Of a DNA stretch of 64,000 nt, positions 27,653-38,420 are shown piece by piece. The stretch's first letter is position 1. Every line of letters starts with the position of its first letter. The notes beneath the pieces were generated by a model. The model saw only the letters and a list, made by a program, of their open reading frames with translations, was not told the DNA's origin and ran no database searches. Origin of the DNA: Pseudomonas benzenivorans (lineage in GTDB: Bacteria; Pseudomonadota; Gammaproteobacteria; Pseudomonadales; Pseudomonadaceae). A program made the position numbers and the translations under genes. The DNA lies in contig NZ_CP073346.1 in NCBI RefSeq assembly GCF_024397895.1, positions 3,906,001 to 3,970,000 of the forward strand, given 5' to 3'.

Positions 27653-28291
27653 TCAATCGTCGGACGTCTTGTGCTTGTATTCGCACAGATCCTCGATGCG
27701 GCAACTGCCGCAGCGCGGCTTGCGTGCCTGGCAGACGTAGCGCCCGTGCAGGATGAGCCAGTGGTGGGCGTCCAGCAGAAATTCCTTGGGCACGAACTTC
27801 AGCAGCTTCTTTTCCACCTCCAGCACGGTCTTGCCGGGGGCGATGCCGGTGCGGTTGCTGACGCGGAAAATATGCGTATCCACGGCCATGGCCAGCTGGC
27901 GGAAGGCGGTGTTGAGCACCACGTTGGCGGTCTTGCGGCCGACCCCCGGCAGGGCTTCCAGGGCCTCGCGGCTCTCCGGCACCTGGCCGCCGTGCTGCTC
28001 GACGAGAATCCGGCAGGTCTCGATGACGTTCTTCGCCTTGCTGTTGTACAGGCCGATGGTCTTGATGTACTGGGAGAGCCCCTCGACGCCCAGGGCATGG
28101 ATGGCCTCCGGGGTGTTGGCCAGCGGAAACAGCTTGGCGGTGGCCTTGTTGACCCCGACGTCGGTGGCCTGGGCCGAGAGGATCACTGCGATCAGCAGCT
28201 CGAAAGGTGTGCTGTAGGCCAGTTCGGTCTCGGGCTCCGGGTTGTCTTCATGCAGCCTGCGGAAGATCTCGTAGCGCTTGGCCGCGTTCAC
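27653..28291 (-). CDS. nth: endonuclease III (Nth)
   Basis: A 212-residue DNA glycosylase/AP lyase for oxidised pyrimidines. The helix-hairpin-helix [13 protein letters not shown] carries the catalytic lysine and [11 protein letters not shown] the catalytic aspartate. The C-terminal 4Fe-4S motif is C-x6-C-x2-C-x5-C ([17 protein letters not shown]). The GTG start at 28291 overlaps the rsxE stop (GTGA), placing nth at the end of the rsx operon as in E. coli and Pseudomonas. Confidence 0.97.
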   Translation of the reverse strand: MNAAKRYEIFRRLHEDNPEPETELAYSTPFELLIAVILSAQATDVGVNKATAKLFPLANTPEAIHALGVEGLSQYIKTIGLYNSKAKNVIETCRILVEQHGGQVPESREALEALPGVGRKTANVVLNTAFRQLAMAVDTHIFRVSNRTGIAPGKTVLEVEKKLLKFVPKEFLLDAHHWLILHGRYVCQARKPRCGSCRIEDLCEYKHKTSDD

Positions 28292-28995
28292 TCGATCACT
28301 CCGGTGACCCGAACGCGCCGACTCTGTGCCGGGGCCTGGGGCTGGCGCGCCTTGGCCCGTTCGGCCAGCACCTGATCGATACGATTCTTGCCGGCAATCA
28401 GCAGGCCGAGGACGATAAAGGCGCCGGGCGGCAGGATGGCCAGCAGGAAGCCTGGATAATCGGGCATGACGGTCACCTGCCAGTCGGCGGCCAGCGGCCC
28501 GAACAGCAGGTGCATGTTGGCGAACAGGGCGCCGGTGCCGAACAGCTCGCGCAGGGCGCCGATCATCACCAGCACCACACCGAAGCCCAGGCCCATCATC
28601 AGGCCGTCGTAGGCGGCGCGAGCCGGGTCATTCTTCGCTGCGAAGCCGTCGGCGCGACCGAGGATCACGCAGTTGGTGGTGATCAGCGGGATGAAGATGC
28701 CGAGGATCTGGTACAGCTCATAGGTGTAGGCCTGCATCAGCAGCTCGATGCAGGTGGTCAGGGCGGCGATGATCATCACGAAGGCGGGCAGGCGCACGGC
28801 GGTATTGACCACCCCGCGCACCAGCGATACGGCGGTGTTGGAGCAAACCAGCACCATGGCGCTGGCCAGGGCCAGGCCGAGGGCGTTGACCGTTGAGTTG
28901 CTGACCCCGAGCAGTGGGCAGAGGCCGAGCAATTGCACCAGGGCCGGGTTGTTCTTCCACAGGCCGTTGAGGGTGATCTCGCGATAGCTAACCAT
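28288..28995 (-). CDS. rsxE: electron transport complex subunit RsxE/RnfE
   Basis: A 235-residue membrane subunit with about six helices (for example [20 protein letters not shown] and [19 protein letters not shown]). RsxE pairs with RsxA in the membrane core of the Rnf/Rsx complex, which moves electrons between NADH and ferredoxin-like carriers and, in E. coli, helps reset SoxR. The start overlaps the rsxG end by eight bases. The C-terminus has a basic tail ([11 protein letters not shown]). Confidence 0.95.
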   Translation of the reverse strand: MVSYREITLNGLWKNNPALVQLLGLCPLLGVSNSTVNALGLALASAMVLVCSNTAVSLVRGVVNTAVRLPAFVMIIAALTTCIELLMQAYTYELYQILGIFIPLITTNCVILGRADGFAAKNDPARAAYDGLMMGLGFGVVLVMIGALRELFGTGALFANMHLLFGPLAADWQVTVMPDYPGFLLAILPPGAFIVLGLLIAGKNRIDQVLAERAKARQPQAPAQSRRVRVTGVIE

Positions 28996-29629
28996 GGGGC
29001 TTCACCTGGGCTGCGAACAGCTCCTGCTTGTGCGCGTCGAAGTACTGTAGGGCCAGGTGCACGGCCTTGACCACGGCGCGCGGGGTGACGGTGGCGCCGG
29101 CGAACTGGTCGAACTGGCCACGGTCCTTGCGCACCGCCCAGCCCTCCTCATCGGGATCGCCCAGGGACTTGCCATTGAAACCGAGAATCCACGGGCTCTT
29201 GCTCAGCTCGACCTTGTCGCCGAGGCCCGGGGTCTCCTTGTGGCTGAGGACCCTTACACCGGCCAGGCGGCCGTCGGCGCGGACGCCGACCAGCAACTGG
29301 ATCACCCCGCTGTAGCCGTCCGGCGCCGTGGCGCGGAGGATCACCGCGCTGGGCTGGCCGTCCTTGAGGGCGATATAGGCTGGCCGAGGCCCCTTGCTGC
29401 CGAGCAGTTCCGGGTCGTGCACCTTGACCGTGTCATCCAGCAGGTCATTGTCGTAGCTGCCCGCCGGGAGTATCTCGGCGAGGGCGCGTACCTGGGCCTC
29501 GCGCTCGGACGCGGCGATGCGACTGGCGGTGCTTTGTTGAACCACTGCCACCAGGCCAACCGTGGCCACGGCGAACAGGCCGAGCACCAGGCTGTTCTTC
29601 AGCATCGAGCGACTGATCTCCGGTAGCAC
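28988..29629 (-). CDS. rsxG: electron transport complex subunit RsxG/RnfG
   Basis: A 213-residue protein with one N-terminal membrane helix ([20 protein letters not shown]) and a periplasmic FMN-binding domain. [17 protein letters not shown] near residue 180 contains the threonine to which FMN is covalently attached in this family. [19 protein letters not shown] is typical of RnfG. It starts four bases after rsxD ends. An internal ATG at 29605 is an alternative start. Confidence 0.94.
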   Translation of the reverse strand: MLPEISRSMLKNSLVLGLFAVATVGLVAVVQQSTASRIAASEREAQVRALAEILPAGSYDNDLLDDTVKVHDPELLGSKGPRPAYIALKDGQPSAVILRATAPDGYSGVIQLLVGVRADGRLAGVRVLSHKETPGLGDKVELSKSPWILGFNGKSLGDPDEEGWAVRKDRGQFDQFAGATVTPRAVVKAVHLALQYFDAHKQELFAAQVKPHG

Positions 29630-29632
29630 GGC

Positions 29633-30664
29633 TTATTCTCCCATCTTGAAGCCGCGGGTCGGCTTGCGGTGGCCGTAGGTGCGCGGCCGTGTGTAGTAGT
29701 CGATGGTCGGCGCCGCCAGGTTCATCAGCAGCACGGCGAAGGCCACCCCGTCCGGGTAGCCGCCCCAGGCGCGGATGACGTAGACCAGGATGCCGACGCC
29801 GGCCCCGAAGATCAGCCGGCCGAGGTTGCTGGTGGCGCCGGACACCGGATCGGTGACGATGAAGAAGGCGCCGAGCATGGTCGCTCCGCTGAGCAGGTGG
29901 AACAGCGGCGAGCCATGGGAGTCGGAGCCGCTGCCATTCCAGAACAGCAGGCTCATCAGCGCCAGGGCCGCGAGCATGCCCACTGGCGCGTGCCAGGTGA
30001 ACAGGCGCTTGTGCAGCAGGTACAGGCCGCCGGCGAGGAAGGCCAGGTTGACCGCCTCGACCGCCGCGCCGCCGAAGCGGCCGAATGCCGGGTGCTGGGC
30101 CCACAGCTCGTCGACGGTCAGGCTCTGGTTGATCTTCAGCACATCCAGGGCGGTGGCCTGGGTCCAGCCGTCGGGCAGGGCGGCGATGCCGAACACGTGC
30201 AGCAGGCCGTCGACCGGGCCGACCCGCTGCGGCGCTGGCCAGCTGGTCATCTCGCTCGGGAAGGAAATCAGCACCACCACGTAGCCGAGCATGGCCGGGT
30301 TGAACGGGTTCTGGCCGAGCCCGCCGTAGAGCTGTTTGCCGAAGACGATGGCGAAGCCCGTGGCGATCAGGGTCAGCCACCAGGGCGAATAGGGGGGCAG
30401 GGCCAGGGCCAGCAGCACCGCGGTGACCAGGGCGCTGTAGTCCTTGAGAAAGAAGCCCAGCGGGCGCCCCCTCAGGGCCAGGATCGCCGCCTCGAAGCCC
30501 AGGGCGCAGGCGCTGGCCCAGAGCAGGTTGATCAGCGTGCCGGCGCCGAACAGCCAGGTCAGTGCCAGTACGCCTGGCACGCAGGCCAGCAGCACCTGCA
30601 GCATCACCTGCTGGGTGCGGTTGGCGCCCTTGGCGTGGGGCGAAGTGATGCGGGGCAGGGCCAT
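29633..30664 (-). CDS. rsxD: electron transport complex subunit RsxD/RnfD
   Basis: A 343-residue membrane protein with about ten helices. The motif DPVSGATSN holds the threonine for covalent FMN. Other family features are FGKQLYGGLGQNPFNPAMLGYVV and SFPSEMTSWPAP. It belongs to the Rsx/Rnf complex with RsxA, B, C, G and E. Unlike its tightly packed partners, it is separated from rsxC by 121 bases that contain a palindrome. Confidence 0.95.
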   Translation of the reverse strand: MALPRITSPHAKGANRTQQVMLQVLLACVPGVLALTWLFGAGTLINLLWASACALGFEAAILALRGRPLGFFLKDYSALVTAVLLALALPPYSPWWLTLIATGFAIVFGKQLYGGLGQNPFNPAMLGYVVVLISFPSEMTSWPAPQRVGPVDGLLHVFGIAALPDGWTQATALDVLKINQSLTVDELWAQHPAFGRFGGAAVEAVNLAFLAGGLYLLHKRLFTWHAPVGMLAALALMSLLFWNGSGSDSHGSPLFHLLSGATMLGAFFIVTDPVSGATSNLGRLIFGAGVGILVYVIRAWGGYPDGVAFAVLLMNLAAPTIDYYTRPRTYGHRKPTRGFKMGE

Positions 30665-30698
30665 TGGCGCTCCGGTGTCAGGTACGGTTTAGGGTGGC

Positions 30699-30716
30699 CC
30701 GATCGCTGGCGATCGG
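30699..30716. repeat. short palindrome in the rsxC-rsxD gap
   Basis: CCGATCGC-TG-GCGATCGG, perfectly self-complementary, in the only sizeable gap inside the rsx operon. It could be an attenuating hairpin or a binding site. Confidence 0.4.
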
Positions 30717-30785
30717 ACCATCGGCCGGGCACGGAGACCGGCGGTTAGGGCAGTCAGGCTGCCGTCGGTTTCTTGCGCCATTGGC

Positions 30786-33482
30786 TCATCCACCCGGCGA
30801 CTCGGTGTGTTGTTGCAGCTTGGCCTCGGCTTCGGCCAGGCGCTGACGGGCCGCCTCCAACGCCTCGGCGCTGGCGCCGTCCTCGCGTTCCAGCTTGCGC
30901 AGGTCGGCGCGGGCGAAGGCCACTTCGGTCTTCAGTGCGCGGGTGGCCTCGTCGACCGGCCGTTTTTCACTGCGTACCAGTTCGGGAGCCGGCTTGCCGG
31001 AGGCCGCTTCGGCGTCGTGCAGGGCCTGTTCGGCTGCGGCGACGGCCGCGCGTAGGAGCTCCAGTGCGCCGTCGATCGCCGCGGCTTTCTCGGCCTTCTT
31101 CAACTCGGCGCGCTTCATCGCCAACTCGACCTTGGCCTTCTTCAGCGGATCGACCTCCGGCGCCTTAGACGGCTTGGCCGGGGCTGGCGCGGCGGGAACC
31201 TGATCCTGCAGACCGGCCAGTAGCTTCTCGGCTTCCTCGAGTTGCTGGCGCAGGCGCGCCAGTTCGGCCTGCTGGTCGTCGTCCGGGGCTTCGAGTTTCT
31301 CCAGCTTGCGCAGCTGGGCGCGGAGCATGGCGGCGTCGATCTTGGCTTTCTTCAGGGCGCCGTCGTCCACGGCCTTGGCCGGTGTGGCGGGGGCCTGTTC
31401 CTGCAGGCTGCTGAGCAGCTTCTCGGCTTCCTCGAGTTGCTGGCGCAGGCGCGCCAGTTCGGCCTGCTGGTCGTCGTCCGGCGCCTCGAGTTTCTCCAGC
31501 TTGCGCAGCTGGGCGCGGAGCATGGCGGCGTCGATCTTGGCCTTTTTCAGGGCGCCGTCGTCCACGGCCTTGGCCGGTGCGGCCGGGGCCTGGTTCTGCA
31601 TGCTTTCCAGCAGCTTCTCGGCTTCCTCGAGCTGCTGGCGCAGACGCGCCAGTTCGGCCTGCTGGTCGTCGTCCGGCGCCTCGAGTTTCTCCAGCTTGCG
31701 CAGCTGGGCGCGGAGCATGGCGGAGTCGATCTTGGCCTTCTTCAGCGCCGCGTCGTCCACGGTCGGGGCGACCGGGGCGGCGCTTGCCATTTCGGCTTCC
31801 AGGGCCTTCTGCGCGGCCTCGGCGGCGGCGCGCAGGTCCTTGACCTGGGCCTGCAGTTCCGGAGTGTCGTGGGCGGCCAGTTGCTTCTCGGCCTTCTTCA
31901 GGGCGACCTGGGCCATGCTGGCCTCGATCTTCAGCTTCTTCTGCGCATCGCTCAGGCTGCTGACCTTGGCGGCCGGCGCGCCGGCCACGGCGTCTTCCTC
32001 GAGCAGGCCGGCGGATGTCTCGGCCTGGATCGCCTTGGCCCGGGCGGCGCGCTCGGCGCGGGCCTGGCGTTCGGCTTCCTTCTGCTCTTCGGCGCGGCGC
32101 AGGCGTTCCTGGCGCAGCTCGAAGCGCTGCTTGGAGTGTTCGGCCTTGATCTGCTTCTGTTCCAGCTCGCGGATCTCGCCCTTGGCGGCGCGGTAGTACT
32201 GCACCAGCGGGATGTTCGAAGGGCAGACATAGGCGCAGGCGCCACATTCGATGCAGTCGAACAGGTTGTGTTCCTTGAGCTGCTCGTGTTCCTGGCCGAG
32301 GGCGAAGAAGTGCAGCTGTTGCGGCAGCAGGGTGGCCGGGCAGGCTTCGGCGCACTCGCCGCAGCGGATGCAGGGCAGCGCCGGCGGTGGCGGCGGCAGC
32401 TCGGCGTGGCTGGCCGCCAGCAGGCAGTTGGTGGTCTTGATCAGCGGCACGTCGAGGTTGGGCAGGGTGAAGCCCATCATCGGCCCGCCCATGACCAGGC
32501 GGTGCAGCTTGTCCGCTTGCAGGCCGGCGAACGCCAGCAACTCGCCGACCGGGGTGCCGAGCAGCGCTTCGACGTTCATCGGCCGGGCCAGGGCCTCGCC
32601 GGTGAGGGTGGTGATGCGGCTGATCAGCGGCTTGCCGAGCACCACGGCGTCATGCACGGCCACGGCGCTGCCGACGTTCTGGCAGAGCATGCCGATATCC
32701 GCGGGCAGACCGCCGCTGGGCACTTCCACGCCGGTGAGAATCTGGATCAGCTGCTTCTCGCCGCCGGACGGGTACTTGGTCGGGAACACCCGCACGCTGA
32801 AGGGGCGTTCGCCCACGGCGGCCTGCACCGCGGCGATCGCCTCGGGCTTGTTGTCCTCGATGCCGATCAGCACCTGCTCGGGCTGGATCAGGTGGGCGAG
32901 TATCTCGATGCCGCTGACCAGCTCGGCAGCCTTCTCGCGCATCAGCAGGTCATCGGCGGTGATGTAGGGCTCGCACTCGGTGCCGTTGATGATCAGGGTG
33001 TGGATCTTCTGCGTCGGCCGCGCGGCGAGCTTCACCGCCGTGGGGAAACCGGCGCCGCCCAGGCCGCTGATACCGGCCTGGCGGATCTTCTCCAGCAGGG
33101 CGTCCGGCGCCAGCTGACGATAGTCCGGACAGGGCTCGAGGTCGCACCACTGCTCCTGGCCGTCGCTGTCGATGACGATGGCCGGGGTCAGCATGCCGGA
33201 CACATGGGGGTAGGGCTGCGGGCCGATGAAACTGACGATGCCGGAAGTCGGCGCATGCAGCGGGGCGCTGACGAAGCCGCTGGCTTCGGCGATCTTCTGG
33301 CCCTTGAATACGGCCTCGCCGACTATCACCAGGGGCTCGGCCGCCGCGCCGATGTGTTGGTTGAGCGGCAGCACCAGTCGCTTGGGCAGCGGAGCGTTCT
33401 GCACGGCGCAGTGGTTGGACAGCTCCTTGCGCTCGGGCGGGTGGATGCCGCCGTGGATGTCCCAGGTCTGCATCGAAGTCAT
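30786..33482 (-). CDS. rsxC: electron transport complex subunit RsxC/RnfC with repeated coiled-coil tail
   Basis: An 898-residue NADH-binding subunit. Residues 1-130 start [27 protein letters not shown] and the [11 protein letters not shown] region form the NADH/FMN site. Two 4Fe-4S clusters follow ([13 protein letters not shown] and [20 protein letters not shown]). The remaining 400 residues are highly charged and helical. They include three 65-residue repeats (units start [19 protein letters not shown]) encoded by 195-bp DNA repeats. ATG 33482 overlaps the rsxB stop (ATGA); ATG 33473 is an alternative. Confidence 0.95.
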   Translation of the reverse strand: MTSMQTWDIHGGIHPPERKELSNHCAVQNAPLPKRLVLPLNQHIGAAAEPLVIVGEAVFKGQKIAEASGFVSAPLHAPTSGIVSFIGPQPYPHVSGMLTPAIVIDSDGQEQWCDLEPCPDYRQLAPDALLEKIRQAGISGLGGAGFPTAVKLAARPTQKIHTLIINGTECEPYITADDLLMREKAAELVSGIEILAHLIQPEQVLIGIEDNKPEAIAAVQAAVGERPFSVRVFPTKYPSGGEKQLIQILTGVEVPSGGLPADIGMLCQNVGSAVAVHDAVVLGKPLISRITTLTGEALARPMNVEALLGTPVGELLAFAGLQADKLHRLVMGGPMMGFTLPNLDVPLIKTTNCLLAASHAELPPPPPALPCIRCGECAEACPATLLPQQLHFFALGQEHEQLKEHNLFDCIECGACAYVCPSNIPLVQYYRAAKGEIRELEQKQIKAEHSKQRFELRQERLRRAEEQKEAERQARAERAARAKAIQAETSAGLLEEDAVAGAPAAKVSSLSDAQKKLKIEASMAQVALKKAEKQLAAHDTPELQAQVKDLRAAAEAAQKALEAEMASAAPVAPTVDDAALKKAKIDSAMLRAQLRKLEKLEAPDDDQQAELARLRQQLEEAEKLLESMQNQAPAAPAKAVDDGALKKAKIDAAMLRAQLRKLEKLEAPDDDQQAELARLRQQLEEAEKLLSSLQEQAPATPAKAVDDGALKKAKIDAAMLRAQLRKLEKLEAPDDDQQAELARLRQQLEEAEKLLAGLQDQVPAAPAPAKPSKAPEVDPLKKAKVELAMKRAELKKAEKAAAIDGALELLRAAVAAAEQALHDAEAASGKPAPELVRSEKRPVDEATRALKTEVAFARADLRKLEREDGASAEALEAARQRLAEAEAKLQQHTESPGG
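31195..31780 (-). repeat. three tandem 195-bp repeats inside rsxC
   Basis: Identical landmarks recur every 195 bases (CGGAGCATGG at 31321, 31516 and 31711). The units are nearly identical DNA, in frame, encoding 65 residues of charged coiled-coil each. Boundaries are approximate; a fourth, diverged unit lies towards the gene end. Near-identity suggests recent expansion and possible copy-number variation. Confidence 0.9.
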
Positions 33483-34054
33483 GCCGCGTGCCCCCGGTCA
33501 GTGGCGATCAGCTGGCCGGGCGGCAGGGGCAGTTGCCACTTCCAGCTCTGCAGCGTGCCGCCGACTTCGATCATGTCGATGCAGTCGACCGGGCAGGGCT
33601 CGACGCACAGGTCGCAGCCGGTGCATTCGGAGACGATCACCGTGTGCATCTGCTTGGCCGCGCCGACGATCGCGTCCACCGGGCAGGCCTGGATGCACTT
33701 GGTGCAGCCGATGCACTCGGCCTCGCGGATGTAGGCGACCATCTGCGGCTTCTCGCCCTCCACCGCGTCCAGCGGCTCGGCCTCGACATCCAGCAGATCG
33801 GCCAGCGCCTGGATGGTCGCCTCGCCGCCGGGCGGGCACTTGTTGATCTTGTCGCCGCCGGCGATCGCCTCGGCGTAGGGCTTGCAGCCCGGGTACCCGC
33901 ACTGGCCGCACTGGGTCTGCGGCAGCAGGGCGTTGATCTGCTCGGCGATCGGGTTGCCCTCGACGCGAAAGCGCACCGCCGCATAGCCGAGGATGGCGCC
34001 GCACACCAGGCACAGGCCGAGCAGGGCGAGCACCGCACTGATCACCAGACTCAT
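33479..34054 (-). CDS. rsxB: electron transport complex subunit RsxB/RnfB
   Basis: A 191-residue iron-sulfur protein: an N-terminal membrane anchor ([20 protein letters not shown]), a 4Fe-4S domain ([19 protein letters not shown], then CPPGG), and two ferredoxin clusters ([13 protein letters not shown] and [13 protein letters not shown]). It relays electrons in the Rsx/Rnf complex. Its start and stop both overlap neighbouring genes by four bases (ATGA), showing tight coupling with rsxA and rsxC. Confidence 0.96.
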   Translation of the reverse strand: MSLVISAVLALLGLCLVCGAILGYAAVRFRVEGNPIAEQINALLPQTQCGQCGYPGCKPYAEAIAGGDKINKCPPGGEATIQALADLLDVEAEPLDAVEGEKPQMVAYIREAECIGCTKCIQACPVDAIVGAAKQMHTVIVSECTGCDLCVEPCPVDCIDMIEVGGTLQSWKWQLPLPPGQLIATDRGHAA

Positions 34055-34635
34055 AGCTTGATCAACCCGGTGAAGCCCATGAACGCCAGGGACATCAGGC
34101 CGGCGGTAACCATGCCGATGGCCGCGCCCTGAAAGGCCTTGGGCACGTCGGCGATGGCGATGCGTTCGCGCATGGCGGCGAACAGCACCAGTACCAGGGA
34201 GAAGCCCAGGCCGGCGGCGAAGCCGTTGGCGGTGGCGCTGATGAAGGTGAACTCGGCCTTGTTGGCGTTGAGCAGGGCCACACCGAGGACGATGCAGTTG
34301 GTGGTGATCAGCGGCAGGAAGATGCCCAGCACGCGGTACAGCAGCGGGCTGGTCTTGTTCACCACCATCTCGGTGAACTGCACGGTCACGGCGATCACCA
34401 GGATGAAACTGATGGTGCGCAGAAACTCCAGGTCCAGGGGCTTGAGCACGTACTGCTGGACCAGGTAGCTGCACATCGCCGCCAGGGTCAGGACGAAGGT
34501 GGTGGCCAGGGACAGGCCGATGGCCGTCTCGATCTTCTTCGACACGCCCATGAACGGACACAGGCCGAGGAACTGCACCAACACGAAGTTGTTGACCAGG
34601 ATGGCGCTTACCATGATCAGGGCGAGTTCGGTCAT
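34051..34635 (-). CDS. rsxA: electron transport complex subunit RsxA/RnfA
   Basis: A 194-residue, six-helix membrane subunit. [20 protein letters not shown], and [16 protein letters not shown] on the fourth helix, are hallmarks; the conserved cysteines on these helices bind an intramembrane 2Fe-2S cluster shared with RsxE. It heads the rsxABCDGE-nth operon. The 167 bases upstream, before metG, probably hold its promoter. Confidence 0.96.
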   Translation of the reverse strand: MTELALIMVSAILVNNFVLVQFLGLCPFMGVSKKIETAIGLSLATTFVLTLAAMCSYLVQQYVLKPLDLEFLRTISFILVIAVTVQFTEMVVNKTSPLLYRVLGIFLPLITTNCIVLGVALLNANKAEFTFISATANGFAAGLGFSLVLVLFAAMRERIAIADVPKAFQGAAIGMVTAGLMSLAFMGFTGLIKL

Positions 34636-34802
34636 TGCGGGTACCGTTGTGGACAGGCAAAGGCCGTGGGTAAAGGGCGCCTATTATCGGGAAGGCGCCC
34701 GGTGCAGACAAGCCGGCATTGGCCGGCGTGTTGCCGCGTCATAACAGCGCAGTGCTGTTCCGGGCGGCCAGGGGCCCGGCGTCACCGCTCTGCCAGCGGG
34801 GG

Positions 34803-36845
34803 TTACTTGACCCGCTGGCCGGGCCTGGCGCCGCTGTCCGGGCTGAGCAGGTAGATCTCCTCGCCGCCGGGGCCGGCGGCCAGCACCATGCCCTCGGAGA
34901 CGCCGAACTTCATCTTGCGCGCCGCCAGGTTGGCCACGTACAGGGTCAGGCGGCCTTCAAGCGCGCTCGGGTCCGGGTAGGCGCTCTTGATGCCGGAAAA
35001 CACGTTGCGCTTGGCATCGCCGATGTCCAGGGACAGGCGCAGCAGCTTGTCGGCGCCCTCGACGAACTCGGCCTTCTCGATCAAGGCGATGCGCAGATCC
35101 ACGGCGGCGAAGGTGTCGAAGGCGATCTCGGCGGCCAGGGGCTCCTTGCTCAGTTCGCCGTTGCCCGGCGCTGCGGCGATGGTTTCGCTGGCCGCGAGGT
35201 CTTCCTTGGAGGCTTCGATCATGGCGTCGATCTTCGCCGGCTCGATACGGGTCAGCAGGGCGCTGAACGGGTTCAGCTGATGGTCGGCCAGCAGGTACTG
35301 GTGGTCGTCCCAGGTCAGTGGCGCGACGTTGAGGAACGCCTCGGCGTCGGCGGCCAGCTTCGGCAGCACCGGCTTGAGGAAGATCACCAGCTGGCGGAAC
35401 AGGTTGATGCCCGCGGCGCAGATGGCCTGGACCTCGGCCTGCTTGCCGTCCTGCTTGTTCAGCGACCAGGGTGCCTTGTCGGCGATCCAGGCGTTGGCGC
35501 GATCGGCCAGGGCCATGATCTCGCGCATGGCGCGGGCGAAGTCGCGGGCCTCGTAGGCCTCGGCGATCGACGGCGTGGCCGCGCTGAAGGCGCTGGTCAG
35601 CTCGGGTGCGGCATTGCCGGCCACCAGCAGGCCGCCGTTGCCCTTGTGGATGAAGCCGGCGCAGCGGCTGGCGATGTTCACCACCTTGCCGACCAGGTCC
35701 GAGTTGACCTTCTGCACGAAGTCCTCGAGGTTGAGGTCGAGATCGTCGACGCCGCGGCCCAGCTTGGCTGCGTAGTAGTAGCGCAGGTACTCGGGGTTGA
35801 GATGGTCCAGGTAGGTGCGCGCCTTGATAAAGGTGCCGCGGGACTTGGACATCTTCTGGCCGTTGACGGTCAGGTAGCCGTGCACGTTGATCGCGCTGGG
35901 CGTGCGCAGGCCGGCGCCTTCGAGCATGGCCGGCCAGAACAGGGCGTGGAAGTTGACGATGTCCTTGCCGATGAAGTGGTACAGCTCAGCCGTCGAGTCC
36001 TTGTTCCAGAAGGCGTCGAAGTCCAGTTCCGGTCTGCGCGCGCAGAGATTCTTGAAGCTGGCCATATAGCCGATCGGCGCGTCCAGCCAGACGTAGAAGT
36101 ACTTGCCCGGCTCGTCGGGGATCTCGAAGCCGAAGTAGGGCGCGTCGCGGCTGATGTCCCACTCCTGCAGGCCGGCGTCCAGCCATTCGGCGATCTTGTT
36201 GGCCACGGCATCCTGCAGGGTGCCGCTGCGGGTCCACTGCTGGAGCATGGCCTGGAAGTCCGGCAGCTTGAAGAAGAAGTGCTTGGAGTCGCGCAGCTCC
36301 GGCACCGCACCGGAGATCGCCGAGCGCGGGTTCTTCAGCTCGGTCGGCTCGTAGGTGGCACCGCACTTCTCGCAGTTGTCGCCGTACTGGTCCTCGGCCG
36401 CGCATTTCGGGCAGCTGCCCTTGATGAAGCGGTCGGCGAGGAACATGCCCTTTTCCGGGTCGAAGTACTGGGTCACCGAGCGGGTGGCGATATGCCCGGC
36501 ATCGCGCAGCTTCAGGTAGATGGCCGACGACAGCTCGCGGTTCTCGTCCGAATGGGTCGAGTGGTAGTTGTCGAACTCGACCAGGAAGTCGGCGAAGTCG
36601 GCAGTATGCTCGGCCTGCACCTCGGCGATCAGTTGCTCGGCGCTGATGCCCTGCTTCTCGGCGCGCAGCATGATGGCCGAGCCATGGGCGTCGTCGGCGC
36701 AAACATAGATGCACTGGTTGCCGCGCAGTTTCTGGAAGCGCACCCACATGTCGGTCTGGATGTACTCGAGCATATGGCCGAGGTGGATCGAACCGTTGGC
36801 ATAGGGCAGGGCGCTGGTGACGAGAATCTGGCGGGCTTCGGGCAT
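34803..36845 (-). CDS. metG: methionyl-tRNA synthetase MetG
   Basis: A 680-residue class I tRNA synthetase. The HIGH-like motif is [10 protein letters not shown], the zinc knuckle [17 protein letters not shown] is around residue 145, and the KMSKS loop is [11 protein letters not shown] near residue 330. The C-terminal 110 residues form a Trbp111/EMAP-like tRNA-binding domain ([20 protein letters not shown]), which makes MetG a dimer. Start 36845 ([18 protein letters not shown]) fits the family; the in-frame start at 36884 adds 13 residues. It is divergent from apbC. Confidence 0.97.
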   Translation of the reverse strand: MPEARQILVTSALPYANGSIHLGHMLEYIQTDMWVRFQKLRGNQCIYVCADDAHGSAIMLRAEKQGISAEQLIAEVQAEHTADFADFLVEFDNYHSTHSDENRELSSAIYLKLRDAGHIATRSVTQYFDPEKGMFLADRFIKGSCPKCAAEDQYGDNCEKCGATYEPTELKNPRSAISGAVPELRDSKHFFFKLPDFQAMLQQWTRSGTLQDAVANKIAEWLDAGLQEWDISRDAPYFGFEIPDEPGKYFYVWLDAPIGYMASFKNLCARRPELDFDAFWNKDSTAELYHFIGKDIVNFHALFWPAMLEGAGLRTPSAINVHGYLTVNGQKMSKSRGTFIKARTYLDHLNPEYLRYYYAAKLGRGVDDLDLNLEDFVQKVNSDLVGKVVNIASRCAGFIHKGNGGLLVAGNAAPELTSAFSAATPSIAEAYEARDFARAMREIMALADRANAWIADKAPWSLNKQDGKQAEVQAICAAGINLFRQLVIFLKPVLPKLAADAEAFLNVAPLTWDDHQYLLADHQLNPFSALLTRIEPAKIDAMIEASKEDLAASETIAAAPGNGELSKEPLAAEIAFDTFAAVDLRIALIEKAEFVEGADKLLRLSLDIGDAKRNVFSGIKSAYPDPSALEGRLTLYVANLAARKMKFGVSEGMVLAAGPGGEEIYLLSPDSGARPGQRVK

Positions 36846-37062
36846 GGGGATCGGCTGCACTGGTAAAACGAAGGAAGTCGGCAACTATATAGGCGCTGCG
36901 GTTTTTTTTCACCCGTGTGCTGCTTCGGGCGACGCCCGCGAAGCGTCTTCGTCATGGTCGACGACGACGCGCAGCGGGCGTTCCTGCTGTGGTATGCATG
37001 CGCCGCGGGCGTCGCTCGGTTAGGATAGCCGTCTGTTTTGCTCGGTCTTTTTTGGAGTTGCC

Positions 37063-38151
37063 ATGAGCCTCGTCACCCGTCAGGCGGTGGAAACCGCACT
37101 GCGTCAATACACCGATCCCCACCTCAATCAGGACCCGGTCAGCGCCGGTTGTCTGCGCGAAGTCGACATCCAGGGCGGCAAGGTGCGCGTGCGCCTCGAA
37201 CTGGGCTACGCCGCCGGACTGTTCAAGAGCGGCTGGGCGCAGACGCTGCAGATGGCCCTCGAGGGGCTCGAAGGCGTCGACTCGGCCGAGGTTCAGGTCG
37301 ACTGCCGGATCGAGGCGCACAAGGGGCAGGAGCAGGTGCCGGCCCTGGCCAACGTGAAGAACATCATCGCCGTGGCCTCGGGCAAGGGTGGTGTGGGCAA
37401 GTCGACCACCGCCGCCAACCTGGCCCTGGCCCTGGCTCGCGAAGGCGCGCGGGTCGGCATTCTCGATGCGGATATCTACGGGCCGAGCCAGGGCATCATG
37501 TTCGGCATCGCCGAGGGCACCCGCCCCGCGGTTCGCGAGCAGAAGTGGTTCGTGCCGCTCGAAGCCCACGGCGTGCAGGTCATGTCCATGGCGTTTCTTA
37601 CCGACGAGAACACCCCGGTGGTGTGGCGCGGGCCGATGGTCTCCGGCGCGCTGATCCAACTGATCACTCAGACCGCCTGGGACAATCTGGATTATCTGGT
37701 GGTGGACATGCCGCCGGGCACTGGCGACATCCAGCTGACCCTGGCGCAGAAGGTGCCGGTCGCCGGTGCCGTGATCGTCACCACCCCGCAGGATCTGGCG
37801 CTGCTGGATGCCAAGAAGGGCGTGGAGATGTTCCGCAAGGTGCATATCCCGGTGCTGGGCGTGGTGGAGAACATGGCGGTGCATATTTGTTCGAACTGCG
37901 GCCATGCCGAGCACCTGTTCGGCGAGGGCGGCGGCGAGAAGCTGGCGGTGCAGTTCGGCGTCGACCTGCTGGCCTCGATGCCGCTGTCGATGGCCATCCG
38001 TCAGCAGTCCGACGGCGGCAAGCCGACCACCATCGCCGATCCGGAGAGCCAGATCGCCATGCTCTACCAGGCCACGGCACGTACCGTGGGTGCGCGCATC
38101 GCTCAGGGCGGGCAGGTGGTCATGCCGACCATCCAGGTCAGCGACGACTGA
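37063..38151 (+). CDS. apbC: iron-sulfur cluster carrier ATPase ApbC/Mrp
   Basis: A 362-residue Mrp/NBP35 P-loop ATPase. Residues 1-80 form a DUF59/MIP18-like domain. The deviant Walker A VASGKGGVGKSTTAANLALA is near residue 108 and VDMPPGTGDIQLT near residue 222. A CSNCGH motif near residue 280 provides the cysteines that hold a bridging 4Fe-4S cluster in the dimer. It matures iron-sulfur proteins. GGAG lies before ATG 37063. It is divergent from metG, with a 217-base control region, and ends in a strong terminator. Confidence 0.95.
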   Translation: MSLVTRQAVETALRQYTDPHLNQDPVSAGCLREVDIQGGKVRVRLELGYAAGLFKSGWAQTLQMALEGLEGVDSAEVQVDCRIEAHKGQEQVPALANVKNIIAVASGKGGVGKSTTAANLALALAREGARVGILDADIYGPSQGIMFGIAEGTRPAVREQKWFVPLEAHGVQVMSMAFLTDENTPVVWRGPMVSGALIQLITQTAWDNLDYLVVDMPPGTGDIQLTLAQKVPVAGAVIVTTPQDLALLDAKKGVEMFRKVHIPVLGVVENMAVHICSNCGHAEHLFGEGGGEKLAVQFGVDLLASMPLSMAIRQQSDGGKPTTIADPESQIAMLYQATARTVGARIAQGGQVVMPTIQVSDD

Positions 38152-38166
38152 GTTTTCGCCAGGCAC

Positions 38167-38197
38167 AAAAAAGCCCCGCCGAAGCGGGGCTTTTTTT
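38167..38197. terminator. bidirectional terminator between apbC and the cold-shock gene
   Basis: AAAAAAGCCCCGC, four-base loop, GCGGGGCTTTTTTT between convergent genes. Confidence 0.92.
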
Positions 38198-38210
38198 AAG
38201 TCAGTGCAGG

Positions 38211-38420
38211 TTAGATAACCTGAACTTCCTCAGCTTGCATGCCTTTCTGACCACGAGTGGCCACGAAGGAGACCTGCTGGCCTTCTTTCAGGCTCTTGAA
38301 GCCATCGCTCTGGATAGCTTTGAAGTGTACGAACAGGTCGTCACCGGATTGCGGGGTGATGAAGCCGTAGCCTTTTTCATCGTTGAACCACTTAACGGTG
38401 CCAGTCTGACGATTGGACAT
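38211..38420 (-). CDS. cold-shock protein (CspA family)
   Basis: A 69-residue OB-fold RNA chaperone with RNP1 (KGYGFI) and RNP2 (DLFVHF), starting [20 protein letters not shown]. It binds single-stranded RNA and prevents structure at low temperature or serves as a constitutive chaperone. TAGGAG lies seven bases upstream of ATG 38420. Codon choice (few rare codons, T-rich third positions such as CTG/GGT mix) suggests high expression. A long leader lies upstream. Confidence 0.95.
   Translation of the reverse strand: MSNRQTGTVKWFNDEKGYGFITPQSGDDLFVHFKAIQSDGFKSLKEGQQVSFVATRGQKGMQAEEVQVI

Noticed and set aside
31195..31780. The repeat array considered as CRISPR
   Set aside because: The units are 195 bp, contiguous, in frame and coding; there are no spacers and no cas genes.
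31242..33734. An 830-residue open frame antisense to rsxC
   Set aside because: It mirrors the GC-rich codons of rsxC, has Gln/Ala/Gly/Leu-rich low-complexity composition, no motif and no ribosome site. The opposite strand encodes an unmistakable RsxC.
34719..36866. A 715-residue open frame antisense to metG
   Set aside because: Shadow of metG with no conserved motif; metG has all synthetase signatures.
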